From NCBI GenBank assembly GCA_900618425.1, contig UZAN01039611.1, positions 8,766-72,765 of the forward strand: a DNA stretch of 64,000 nt, written 5' to 3'. Source of the DNA: Echinostoma caproni (lineage: Eukaryota; Platyhelminthes; Trematoda; Plagiorchiida; Echinostomatidae). The notes beneath the pieces are model-generated. The model was given only the letters and a program-made list of their open reading frames with translations, made no database searches and was not told where the DNA came from. A program made the translations under genes and the position numbers. Positions 1 through 10,459 of the stretch are shown here, one piece after another (within the stretch, counting starts at the first letter, position 1; every line of letters begins with the position of its first letter).

Positions 1-689
1 CAATCGTTTTCGAAGCGAATGGAGTGTGACCTTGTGACGCTCCACTTTTTGGGGTCTTCAATCAAATTAAAAAAATGAAAATCCTGTACGTTCGTGAAAT
101 AATATCGTTATTTGTCATTTCTACGGTCTTCGTTTGCCTGCCGGATCCACCTTTTAGGAGGCTGTTTGAACACGAATAATTCTGTGTATCTGTGACTCCG
201 GTGACGCTTTTGACGAGGACAATGTGAGTTTTCTCGGTGTTAACTAAAAAGCACTGAAAAAGTTGCATGGTGGCCAAATCTGGGTGAACGAAAACACATT
301 TGAGGTCTTCTTATACCAGAATAATGAATTTTGAGATGTTCAAACGGAGCGAGTTGCGAATGAGTTTCCAATCACTTGGTCTAACTCAGTTATCATACTA
401 AAACTTCCCACTTCGTCACTTTTTTGATTCCCGGATTTTCCGTTTGAATTACTGCAGGGTCGCATATCTAAGTAGATACTTGATTCCGATCACTTGGTGC
501 CATTTTTCATGTTGCAATTCCGATACCCGAGGTAACACTGATTATTGAGCTGCTCGATAAGACCCGTGAGATCCCAGCGAATAAAGTCAATGATGGTTTC
601 ATTCAGATTGCAAAAGATCCTGGCTCACAAACTGCCGACTGGGCTCTTTTCACGCGTGACGTGATTTTGAGCAGTCGGACAAGATTTGG
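1..689. other. No gene recognised
   Basis: I see no convincing exon or repeat. The stretch lies on the 3' side of the minus-strand Penelope-like element that begins to be recognisable near 690, so part of it may be that element's untranslated tail. Confidence 0.4.
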
Positions 690-736
690 ATGAACTTCTT
701 AATCTCCCAACAGTTTTACCGTTCATTTTCGATTAG

Positions 737-1192
737 TCATAGAAGACATCGGTTTCCATTGCAATTCAAAATCCTGAACTCAATGAATACTACTACGAAT
801 TCGTTCAACGATTTGGCATCCCAATCGGTCCGTTTGATTAAATCCGCGAATTTCAACTCACATCGTTCGTCACCTGCTCCGTCGTTTCTGTTTGTACACC
901 CAGGATTGGCAGTAACTGCCAAACCCTTGGCATATAGACGCTCGATATTTGTACGAAAACCTCGGAGGATTTTTGTGTTTTGATAGTCGATATGATGTCC
1001 CTCGGCAATGGCATGAAGTGCGATCGCCGAGTCTCGTTCGAATTTGTTGAACTGCGTGGCATTAGTTGGTCTCGATTTCTCTTTTCTTTGATATTTAGTG
1101 ATTCTCACCCTAAGCTGTCTGCATGTTTGTCCAATGTATTCTGCTGGGCAATCCCTGCAACTGATCTTGTAAATGCAGTTGCTTTGGTCCAA
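737..1192 (-). pseudogene. GIY-YIG endonuclease domain of PLE copy A
   Basis: An open frame of 151 residues gives the zinc-finger-like entry CIYKISCRDC followed by YIGQTCRQLRVRI, the GIY-YIG signature of Penelope-like endonucleases. Downstream are SAIALHAIAEGHHID and a PLE-type C-terminal stretch with ILRGFRTNIERLYAKGLAV, where living copies have a glutamate-containing helix (EALAI type). The frame then drifts into non-conserved sequence. The domain would nick target DNA for priming. It belongs to the decayed element on 690-2,760, so a working product is unlikely. Confidence 0.85.
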
Positions 1193-1899
1193 TATCTGAA
1201 TTGGATCATTGACTTTGGACAGCTTATGTTAATTGTGTTGTCTACCCGGAAGAAAACCCGGATGTTGTAATTGCCCAGGATATTTCTGATTGCCTCAGAT
1301 GTCCCCGATCTGTAGGGGATACCAATGGATGCCAGCCAATCGGTTGAACCCTTGCTTTCTGTGGTTGTTTTGGTTTTGTGAGCTCGTGTCGTGCGAACCG
1401 TTCTGGGTAGTTATTGTTCTGGAGTACCCGGTTTAAGCGTCGTCTTTCATCTTTGCGTGTTGCCTCTTCGTGGCAGAGGTTTTCAACCCCGCTTGCCAGT
1501 GACGAGGTAATTGCACGTTTCATGCATTGTGAGGCTAGCGTCACACTACAATCAGGTATTTTAACAAATCGTTGACTGTAAATGATTTTCCACTGCTGAC
1601 TCTCGCTATTCATCACACTAGTTCCCTAAAAAGGTACTGATGAATTTCATCGATACGGAAAGTATTTGGAGAACCAGTTCCACTCAATGTCTTAGTCTTC
1701 CACAGGAGATGATCCGCACCAGTTCGCTCACGAGATATGTCTTAGAGAAACGGTTTGCTCTCTTCCGCTAGGAAAACGGGTATAAGTGTACTGAGGGTTG
1801 CAGGATAAAAGTACTGCCTGTTACACCAAAGGGTCTTATTTCGAGGACCACACTATCTTTCTTAGCTAAGGAAGACCCGGATTCTATAACCACGTTAGA

Positions 1900-2600
1900 A
1901 GGGAAACACCAGTAGTAGATCTGGGGTTGAAATGGAATCTTTAATGAAGTGTCTCGTTGGTGGTTATGATTGAAGCCTTAATGATCATGAATATGTTATC
2001 GATTCCACGTTGCTTTCCAACGCACCGGTAACTGGACGAAGCTATTCCTGTGGTGGTTTATGAATATGTCTAGAAATGCTAGATATGCTTTTATCGTTCT
2101 AGAGTAAAAGCAACTTTCGGGTGAGCATTAGTGAACTCCTCAAGCAACCATTTGGTGTCTACCTTTGCATCTACTACACAGCACATCCTTAACGTATCGT
2201 CCTAATAGGTTGCGCTGTATGATATTGCAATCAAGCGGATCGTTTTCCGGTTTAGCCAGAAAGATTTAGTTGAATAATGGCCCAACAGGTGACCCTATTG
2301 CAACTACATTTTTCTTGTGATATAAGTCACCAATAAATCGAAATCAGACCATATGCGTGCATTTGAATAACGGTTGTTTCAGCTCATTCAATGAAATGCC
2401 CACATGGACGTTGTTCTCGTGGATAAATACGCACATGTGATTGCTAGTTTAAGTAATTGATAAGTTTATGGCCAACACGGTAATGTTAAATGCCAACATC
2501 TGTTTGCTCTCGAGGTTCGGGTCCTTCAATGTTTCCGCAGGATGAGAGATGTTTTGTGGAATGTGTCTGGAAATCGCATGTCTTACTGGTTTCAGTAATC
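1900..2600 (-). pseudogene. Reverse transcriptase domain of PLE copy A, broken
   Basis: Several frames on the minus strand together give a PLE reverse transcriptase. The motif AIGSPVGPLF at 2,301-2,272 matches the conserved GVAMGSPLxP box. About 70 bases further on, GRYVKDV at 2,202-2,182 occupies the place of the catalytic YVDD box. The following piece VVDAKVDTKWLLEEFTNAHP is typical of the post-catalytic region. The second catalytic aspartate reads as lysine and the frame shifts right after, so the enzyme is inactive. The upstream piece ENNVHVGISLNELKQPLF fits the finger region. Confidence 0.8.
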
Positions 2601-2829
2601 ACTTCGTAACTGTGTGATACGAGAGTTGCGCATGATCAGACTAAGTGTCATGGGAACATCATGATTTTGTAATTTTGGGAGTCCATCTAATTTAGGATTG
2701 GTTTTATTCGTTAGTCGTATTCTCCTGAATGTTAGCTCATCGATTGATCCATTTTGATTGAGATAGCGTAATTAAACGTAGATCAGTTTTTCTCTCTGGA
2801 TCGTTCCATGCTTTTCAGTGAGGGTCTTT

Positions 2830-3600
2830 GTAATCTAACTAGCATGATGACATCCCTCATCGACGATTCTCTTCTTCATCTGCTCTTGATTCTGTGTCCC
2901 GTTCATCCCTCCTATTTAAGCTTGAGTCTTTGGGCACTCCGAAACAGCTGCTTTCATGGCTTTCTGATTATTTCACCGAAAGAACCCAATGCACAAAGCT
3001 GGGCAGGAATACCTCAAACCCTCTAGTCAATAATTCTGGTGTGCTTCAAGGTGCTGTTCCCTCTCCGTAGCTTCTTTCATTAGTGATCTTTCAGTTCCAC
3101 ACCCTGCACATATCCAAAAGTGTGCTGACGATGTCGCTTTATGTCAGACCGTTTCTTTTTCGGAATTTTCCTCCTTCACTGAAAATCTATAGAGTCAAAC
3201 AGTTTTCAAACCATTCTGGCCTTAATATAAACACATCTAAGTATTTGGAGTGGATTTTTAGTTCTTCCCACTCTGCATTCCCTTCGGTTTCTGTTACCCT
3301 TAATTGTAACCTTTTTCTAGAGTGACCTCAACGAAATATCTGAGTGTTACTATCGATAATAACCTTCGGTTGTCAACACATTCTTTTTGGGAAAACTTCG
3401 GCACCTCTCCCTTCAGCTTCGGAAGCTCGGACAATTTCGCACTCCCCAACAAGTTTTGTTCTTCTTCGTTAGTCAATGCCTTTTCCCTATTTTACTTTAT
3501 TACTCCCCTGCAATGTTTCCCGGTCTTTTGAAGCAAGACTTAAAAGCTATCCGTCTGGGATTGGTGATAAAAAGCCGCGCATCTTTAATTTCTTAAGGGG
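2830..3600 (+). mobile_element. Non-LTR retrotransposon (CR1/Jockey-like) reverse transcriptase remnant
   Basis: Joining frames on the plus strand gives a LINE reverse transcriptase. It contains LFKLESLGTPKQLLSWLSDY near 2,910-2,970, then SGVLQGAVPSP near 3,036-3,068 (the conserved GxxQGxxLSP box), then KCADDVALCQ with CADD at 3,121-3,132 where active copies have YADD. After this come thumb-like segments (STKYLSVTIDNNL at 3,325-3,365, and LRKLGQFRTPQQVLFF near 3,415-3,465, with SPAMFPGLLKQDLKAI). Stops and frameshifts interrupt it, so it is a fossil. No 5' endonuclease or 3' tail was found. The call to a CR1/Jockey-type clade rests on motif style only. Confidence 0.85.
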
Positions 3601-4768
3601 TTCAAAAATGTGCATCTGAGAGTAAAGTTTACTTTAGAATAAGAAAAAGACAATAGTTCCTATACGTATTCATAGGCCACCGCAGGGACAGCTCTGTTCA
3701 GTTATCGACGTTTGGGAAACCAACGTGGAATGAACAATATATTTATTTCCGTATTATGACTATATCAAAATCGATCGACTGTATCTCGCCACTGATTTTC
3801 TTTGATAGGAAGCTGAAAATAAGACAGATTAAAGCTTAGTAACCTCATTTTGGTTATTCACCTGGGTTTGGAGCCCGTAGGCTTCGTGACTCCATGCTGG
3901 AGCCATTGACGTAAAGATTATTTTCATCCCACAGGGTGAACTGAAGTACTCCAAAAAGTATCTACAGATCAAATCTTGTAGTACTGTAATGTGTTTTTGG
4001 CATACTGGTTGTTGGTTTAAGTCTTTGCGATTGATCATTGATTTTGTGTGATACATTTATTCTAGGCAAATGCAGATGTGAGTACAACTCCTTGACTGAG
4101 GTCTGCCAAGCTTGGTATTGGTTATAGTTATCCAACGAATTAATTTTCGTCCTATTGTTCAGAGATCAATTTACCCATCAGTGAGGGTGTCTTTCGAATT
4201 GTCTCAGTCCTTAAGCGTTCAGCACAGATTTACGGATATGCTGTGTTGTTCATCTGGTTACCTTCTTCCTGAAAAAATATGTCATTATATATTCCCTAAA
4301 CGGATGCAAAATAAAAGAGTATCAAGGATAAAAGTTTTACCAAGCGTAACAGACCGTTGTACTTCCAATCGTGCCCATGAGACAAACATCACGCTGTGAT
4401 CGTCGCAGTAGCCCAGGGGTTGAACGGTTGCTTCTTTTTGGGCAAAAGAAAATAAGATGATATGTGTAGGAGTGGTGTTGGATTGGTCAGAGCACCGAGT
4501 GTTGATCGTGTTTGATGAACTAACTGATATTGAATGGAACTTACTCACACAAACCGGGCAGTCTATTTCCCATTTAGGTATTTATATACAGATATTGAAC
4601 AAACTCATGCTGTTTAACAACCTTCAATTTCAAAATACATTTCAGTTGCCAATACCTTACTTGCATATCAATAGTAAAAACTGTTTCATCGTTCGTCCTT
4701 CATAACTTGCTGAACATATGCAAGTGAAGTACTATGTAATCATCGACGAGGGGAGGATGGACAGCTTA
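3601..4768. other. No gene recognised
   Basis: AT-rich sequence with only short chance reading frames. I found no repeat shared with the rest of the window. Confidence 0.4.
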
Positions 4769-5133
4769 TCATTGAGGTTTGTGCGGATCTGTGGCCTGCT
4801 TGTAAACGTCGCACGTCACAGCTGGATACGCATGTGTGATGACTTTTTTGAAATATCTTCTCGGTAAATCGCTACTCGAATCTCCCATAATTGCTGATGT
4901 CAGTAAGACACAACTGTCTTTTCCTTTCGTTGTTTGAGGGCAATTGCCAATGCACCAGTTACACAATGAAGAATCTGAGACTGCTTGCACCAGATTGGCA
5001 CTGTTCTCCAAAATCAGGAAATTGGTGCTTTACTTACCCGGTTTTCGTCATGCAGTGATTTTTGAATACACGTTTTACTGAGTGATTCACCAGATTGGAA
5101 GTAGCCAATAACAGTCAAAACTCTCAAGCTCAT
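4769..5133 (-). CDS. Small two-exon gene with a 32-base intron, product unknown
   Basis: Exon 1 (5,133-5,038) starts with ATG directly after an in-frame TGA. It runs 32 codons (MSLRVLTVIGYFQSG at the start, HDENR at the end) to a GTAAGT donor. The intron 5,037-5,006 is only 32 bases and ends GGAG. Exon 2 (5,005-4,769) continues in phase 0 with NSANLVQAVSD and stops with TGA after TDPHKPQ. The predicted protein is 110 residues, with cysteines in CNWCIGNC and near the C terminus. A short hydrophobic N terminus (LRVLTVIGYF) might be a weak signal peptide. Very short introns are known in flatworm genes. I recognise no domain. The matching ATG, GTAAGT, phase and stop make it more than a chance frame, but there is no homology support. 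Confidence 0.55.
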
Positions 5134-6250
5134 TCACCCCTTTAGCCCCGGAATCGTCCGTACATCCGACAAGGATTATCAACCATTTTTAATCCTTTAT
5201 GGTATTAGTAAACAGTTCAATGACAAAGAGTATATGATCTGGATGAAAGCGTCAGGTCTGTGCTTTTGGGGAGAGATGCAAAAGTTCAAGCATACTAATC
5301 AGCTAAACTAAAAACCAGCCGCTTCAACTGTGAGAGTCGCAACAGGCGTTTTCCTTAAATCGAATCTTTTCAGATGAGAAACGGGGCTTTCGTTTACGGT
5401 GGGGTAAGCAGAAACAATAAAGCGTATTGTGGACAAACGAATTAACATGTCATGATGGAAATTCACCTCTGTGTAACCGTTTCACACAATCTTTTATGGT
5501 CTCATTACATCAATGATGTTCATGCTCAAGTTCACAAAGATTCTTCTGACGCATTTGGACCCAGAACGAGGTATTTACTTTTTGCACAGCTGAAACGGCC
5601 AGTTTTCGCTTCAACCAATAGCGACAGTTGAGTTAATTGTGAGAGGTCAAAACAAAACGTCTAATCTTTCTCAACAGACGCCAAGACGATTCACACCGGA
5701 AGGGAGTAAATGCTATTTTGAGTTCTGATCATGTTTTGCCATTCGATACAGTTTCGCGGGATAAAAGAGCATATGAACCAAAGCTGAATTTTCTACCTAT
5801 TACTGTATTTCCGATCTGGTGTGATAGATAGTAGGATAAAACGCGTTCATAGAAATAAATCCTACTAGGAGTAATGGAAGTAGAATGGGATCATATCGAG
5901 GTACTCAAACTTCAACACCATTCACTTTAATCCACAACGTACTAGTACTACTACGACGTCTGTAGCAGCCAATCAAATGAATGCCGAAAAGCATGTTTAG
6001 ACCAGTAAAAGAAAATCTAAATGAATGGCAAGCAAATGTAAATCTCTCATTTTTATATGAAATAGTATTGACCATTTTAGAAACCCAGTGAATAAAGCAA
6101 AACTTTGAATCATCAAGCCCAATGATTCTTTTGTGTGCAATCAAAGGTTTTAACCACGACGAAGACCTCAAATCCGTTATTCGGGGTTTCAAAACGACGC
6201 GGGCTTCGTTAGTGATATCTAAATGGGTTCCCAACTAAACTCCCGATAGA
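5134..6250. other. No gene recognised
   Basis: A 109-codon minus-strand open frame exists at 6,234-5,905, but it has no start context, splice pattern or recognisable motif. I treat it as chance. Confidence 0.35.
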
Positions 6251-6254
6251 TTTA

Positions 6255-6345
6255 GATGCGGTGAAATGTGTGATGACTGACAAAGAGCATTGAACAGCTG
6301 TTTCCTCCTGCTGGGGATTCGTCAGCAGCTCGTACTACATTCGTC
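6255..6345 (-). mobile_element. SM-alpha-like SINE relic with decayed hammerhead
   Basis: On the minus strand the core CTGACGA (6,325-6,319) is followed by a weak stem II arm, then GGAAAC (6,305-6,300), then AGCTGTTCAATGC. This follows the layout of the hammerhead of schistosome SM-alpha repeats, in which a self-complementary ACAGCTGT forms stem III. Stem II pairs only three bases and the cleavage triplet reads GTT, so activity is doubtful. The upstream part (TCGTGAGACGACG) aligns with the spacer after the tRNA-like head, but no good B box remains. Confidence 0.5.
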
Positions 6346-6959
6346 GTCTCACGACAGATTGTTGATCAGAAGCATTATTCCCTTGTGTAATATGACCAGA
6401 TCATTAATAACGCGTACTGCATTCAATAAAAGAAGCTGAACATTACAATAACTCGTTATTTCAATGAATTGTTTGATATTGTTTTTGAAATGAATAAATT
6501 TATTGCCATAATTTAAATTTGTTTTGCATGCAATTGCTTAAATGCACCGAATATATTTCACTTCCTCGGGACGTACCAGGCATCAAGCACACATTGATTT
6601 CTCTACCGGGGTTTTTATTACAGTGTCTTGAACAGACTTCATTTCATGATTATGGGAAGCAGCACAGGTTTTATGTAGTTTCCGGAGACTTGATTCGTCA
6701 TAAAATAGTAACGTTTCATTGCTTATCAAAAGCAAAGGACTACTTATGGGTTTGTAAGAACTCACTCCACTGGGTGCACGGTTGGGGGTAAACTTAACTA
6801 GGACTCTTCATTTTATGATAGTCAAGAAGAACCAAATCTCTTTCGAACATGGTTACCAATGATGATCTGGGAAAGCTATTCACGAACGAAGTTCATAAAA
6901 TTTAGACAAAATGTCTGAATAGAATGAGGTTGTCTGGCCCACGGCTGGCAATAACTCAC

Positions 6960-7072
6960 CGAATACAAAAGTGAGTGAGTTGGCAGATTGCTCGTATTAT
7001 GCCTCCCGTAGAGTTGTATAGAATCGAACAGTGAAAGTTGGAGATTCGAATAAATCGAAAATCAAGTGCGCT
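6960..7072 (-). CDS. Candidate internal exon, unknown product
   Basis: An open frame begins after a C-rich AG acceptor (TAG at 7,075-7,073) and runs 37 codons (SALDFRFIRISN to QLTHFCI) to a GTGAGT donor at 6,959-6,954. No domain is recognised. The plus strand of the same place also has a GTGAGT after an open stretch, so the strand is not secure. Confidence 0.28.
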
Positions 7073-7332
7073 CTATCGCGGTGGGGGTGGTCTCCTGCGA
7101 CGTTCCATATTGACATGATACACAGAAATTAGACAGGAAGTCACGCGTGAGTATGATTCCGGATGGTGGAAAAAGTGTTCAGTGCTGGTTCTGGTGACGT
7201 GTACTCAAGCATAATGATGTACACATTCGGTAAAATTCAATTTAAGCGTGAACACACAAAAACCAGCTGAGCAAACAAATTAATTCCGAGATCCCTTGCT
7301 TGTTTGATTGACAAGTTCAATGTTGGTGTATT

Positions 7333-7364
7333 TGTGTGTGTGTGTGTGTGTGTGTGTGTGGTGT
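7333..7364. repeat. (TG)n microsatellite
   Basis: About 15 uninterrupted TG units are followed by GTGTACG. A simple sequence repeat with no other role visible. Confidence 0.95.
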
Positions 7365-8610
7365 ACGCTTACAACCTATCGGAAATAAAAGCCTGTGAAA
7401 TTGCCCCACCCTGAGAAAGCGAAGACAAACAATCGATACTCATCGGTTAGACATTCATTTAACGTGTGAGAATCGTTTCAGCCGTCTGATCCGGGTAACC
7501 GATTCCGATAAAGCAAATGATTTTGGTGTTCTTCTTAAGTGGGATCTATTTGAGAAAAGTAGATTTTATGCTGCCAACCGGAGCATATTATTTCCTCCGC
7601 CCACTTCCCCAAACCCATGTACTCTTATTTTTCATATCAGTTCGGCTAACTTCGATTTCACTTCTTTTCTCGTTAAACGCGATCACTCAAGAACAGTGTG
7701 TCTGTAGAGAAGAGATTTATTTGAATCGTTTAGAGCTTTTGACGTGATCATCTGACAGGATGTGCATAATCAGCCAATTCAATTCACTTCTGAATCCGAT
7801 TTGGATTAAAATTGAAAAAATGCTTCTCGACTCTCACTCTGTCTACGTTCCAGACCGCTTTTATTATTAATGTCACAACTGTTTCGCATATTCAGGGTAC
7901 ATTGAAGTTGAAGAATAAGTGAGCATGTGTGTGTGCACATTTACTTATTGCTCGTTTTAATAGCAGAGACGGAGTGACGTTTTCGACGAGATATCGATCG
8001 GTATAAGTGTACATTATAGCAGCTGGAAAAACAATGTCACACGGCATTCCAAGTGAAGTTTTGCTGAAAATATTTCAGTTTATGCAATTTATGGGTTGAC
8101 GTGAATCCCAGAATAATCGATCTTTCCCAAAATGCTCGTATTTAAAATGTAATAGTCGATAGGATTCAGCATTGATTTGAAATTAGATTGGTTATTGATC
8201 TAGTATTCTGTTATGACCACGTGAGCTCACTTGAAGTGTCACTAGTAAACGATCGAAAACGGACACAGATTGGCAATCTGGTAAATGGTCTAAAAGCTCA
8301 CACGCACCAAAATTTCTGTCGAACTCGGTTCTCTCAGACCAGTAAAATGAGCGAAGGGTAAACGGACAAACTTCGCTCTGATACAATATATCACCTAAAG
8401 AATCTAACTGTCACTCAAATTGTCGAGACCATGCGAAATTGAAACAGACAGAACAAAAGATATGCAAGCTAATCATTTATTAATTACTTACAAACCAAAA
8501 TAATTTTAAATAATTGGTCCGAAATTTGCATTTGTTTATTCCCCTTAGACAGAATCGCTGCCCAAATGTATCGGGAAGATATGTCATAGAACGGTTTGGT
8601 AGAGTTACGA
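7365..8610. other. No gene recognised
   Basis: Only short reading frames; no repeat match to other parts of the window. Confidence 0.4.
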
Positions 8611-9399
8611 TTATCCCGAAATTATATCATGTAAATTGAAGATGCCATCCACCTCTAGTAGTAGAGCACCACAACAGCCTTGCACATCCACCAACTCCAG
8701 GGCCATCGTGCACCGCTGAAATGGACTATTTACTTTTTCTTCCCCTTTTGATACCAAAAGCTGTTCACAGCAAATCATTTTACCATTGTCAGACACAACG
8801 AGAAATTTATCGGCTATTTTCTGCAAACTCATTAGGCTACATCACGAAGTGATAAATACCATCAATATTCGTGTGTGAATGTATGATGTAAAATAAACAA
8901 CAATTCTGTCCTCATTGGTGTTCCAGAATGTTAGACAATCTATCGCTTTCATTTTGATAAGGCCGAAACACGATAAAATAGATAAAATTCAGCCAGAATT
9001 TTGGTTCCATTTTTCAGCGGTTGTCTTCTCTTTGATGTCGCCAATGGAATTGATGCCTGCGTATCTTGATACCTTTGTCACAGCCCCTTTTAGTATTGAT
9101 CCAGCAGCAGTTTGAAGAGTCCATCACTGTCTTTGTCTAATTAAAACATTCACTTGCCTTTCTTTGTGAGAGGCGGTTGGTTGATAAGTGATATAGCTAC
9201 GGATTGCTTTATTTTTGTGCATATCCGATAGTGCATTAGGACCTTCGAAGACGAAACCCAACCTGTAAAACAGAACGTATGTTCGGTCATCGCTCCATTT
9301 TGTATGCGTTAGGACACGTTCCACAAGAAAATTGCTCTCCGGAAATAGTTTACCTGCAAGCAGTTGGCCTATGCTGCAGTCCTCTTGGAACCCATTCAT
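8611..9399 (-). CDS. Two- or three-exon small gene, product unknown
   Basis: Exon 1 (9,399-9,154) begins with ATG immediately after an in-frame TGA. It runs 82 codons (MNGFQEDCSIGQLLAG to SHKERQ) to a GTGAAT donor. After a 333-base intron, the acceptor TTTGCAG at 8,821 opens exon 2 in phase 0 with KIADKFLVVSDNGKMICCEQ. The frame continues to TAA at 8,611 (last residues LHDIISG). Within exon 2, GTATCA at 8,754 and TTTCAG at 8,716 bound a 39-base segment that is a multiple of three and has no stop. It may be an optional micro-intron: 151 residues if retained, 138 if removed. Cysteine pairs (ICCEQ, QGCCGA) stand out. No domain recognised. Support is splice-signal and phase agreement only. Confidence 0.5.
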
Positions 9400-10365
9400 T
9401 AGTCATGTGACAGTAGGATGAACTCTCTCTCTCTCTCCAGTGTCATCAATTCCGTGGTTACTAGGAGGTGATAACTTCACCGTATTCCAGTTTGGATCTG
9501 GATGATAGGCATACAACATACGGAATAAAGACCGCAACAACTTTGCCCTGTATCTCCATATCGCAATCACTATTATTCTTATTGAGGTGTGACCTCGGTT
9601 TGTATGTTCCTCCGTTTTCGGTGTTTTCTATTCCGACTGCACTACCTTCTCCAGTGACAACATACACGCCGCTCGGGTCCCTGTCTTATGACCATGTGTT
9701 CACGCACCTCATCAAAGGAGCCCATTCTTCTGTACACCTATCTTTTGACGATTTTCCTCATCTTTATATCGCCAAGATAGACTCTGCTTCCATTGGATAC
9801 TGTAGGTAGTGATGATTGATGCACAGTTACGTAGCAGCTTCTCATATGCAGGAACTCCCTCCTTTATTGAGCAACTGCCCCCAAACTGTAAAGCACCGCC
9901 GTCTCTTAAGTAAAGCCTTTGTGTGGCATCTTTAGGAAGATGATGTCTGTACTGTTGCGCTTCGCCTGCTTTCCCACAAACGTTTCCTTGCTAGTGGTTT
10001 GACAGACACTATCTCCATAGTATGGTACAATTCTGGCTATAGATAGACTTCAGTATGAGTGATTATGGTAAACTATTCTGTGCTTTCGACTTTAACGCAT
10101 TGTAGCATTGTACTGAGGTTGATCACTAACCCCAGTGCTGCTGTATTTACGCTTTTATTTCCTAGGTTCACCTTTGAGAAGATCGAATAGCTTTTTGTTA
10201 GAGATGTAACTGTAGAGTTGGAAGTTTTGAACTACACAATCGTGTAAAGAAAATGGATAACTGAAGGTGTTCAAAGTAAACTGAAAGGAAAATTTTCAAA
10301 GATTATTAGTGAGCAGATTCGAAGAAGTTTTCATGCAACCTAATTTTGAAATCATCGTGAAGCCC
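9400..10365. other. No gene recognised; possible old LINE debris
   Basis: A 113-codon plus-strand frame (9,468-9,809) and the sequence after it have the codon texture of an eroded retroelement, but I found no diagnostic reverse transcriptase or endonuclease motif. A short CT run is at 9,424-9,438. Confidence 0.3.
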
Positions 10366-10369
10366 GGGA

Positions 10370-10455
10370 GGATTTGAACCCATTCCTGGGTGACAACCAC
10401 ACATCTGTACAGCGTACGTTGTGCCAAGTCCCTCGTTGTGTTTTTACCCCTCAAA
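10370..10455 (-). mobile_element. tRNA-derived SINE (family C)
   Basis: On the minus strand an A-box-like ACTTGGCACAACG is followed, about 45 bases later, by a B box GGGTTCAAATCCT. This is the layout of an RNA polymerase III promoter. The segment GGCACAAC...GCGCTGTACA is shared with the plus-strand copy at 20,180-20,295 (there GTAGCACAACTGATAGAGCG and GCGCTGTACA). The cloverleaf is degraded, so this is not a tRNA gene. The tail could not be delimited. Confidence 0.5.
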
Positions 10456-10459
10456 GGAC

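Larger units (their letters stand above)
690..2760 (-). mobile_element. Penelope-like retroelement, degenerate (copy A)
   Basis: Read on the minus strand, this carries the two hallmark modules of a Penelope-like element in the correct order: a reverse transcriptase near 2,590-1,900, then a linker, then a GIY-YIG endonuclease near 1,190-740. Frames shift and stops interrupt the coding sequence, so the element is dead. The linker (1,616-1,242) includes a NNNYPERF-type motif followed by IPYRSGTSEAIRN, which precedes the endonuclease in this class. It sits next to a plus-strand LINE remnant from about 2,830. PLEs use target-primed reverse transcription with this GIY-YIG nuclease instead of an APE or integrase. 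Boundaries are approximate because I could not define terminal repeats. Confidence 0.85.

Noticed and set aside
5905..6234. 109-codon minus-strand frame
   Set aside because: No splice signals, start context or motif.
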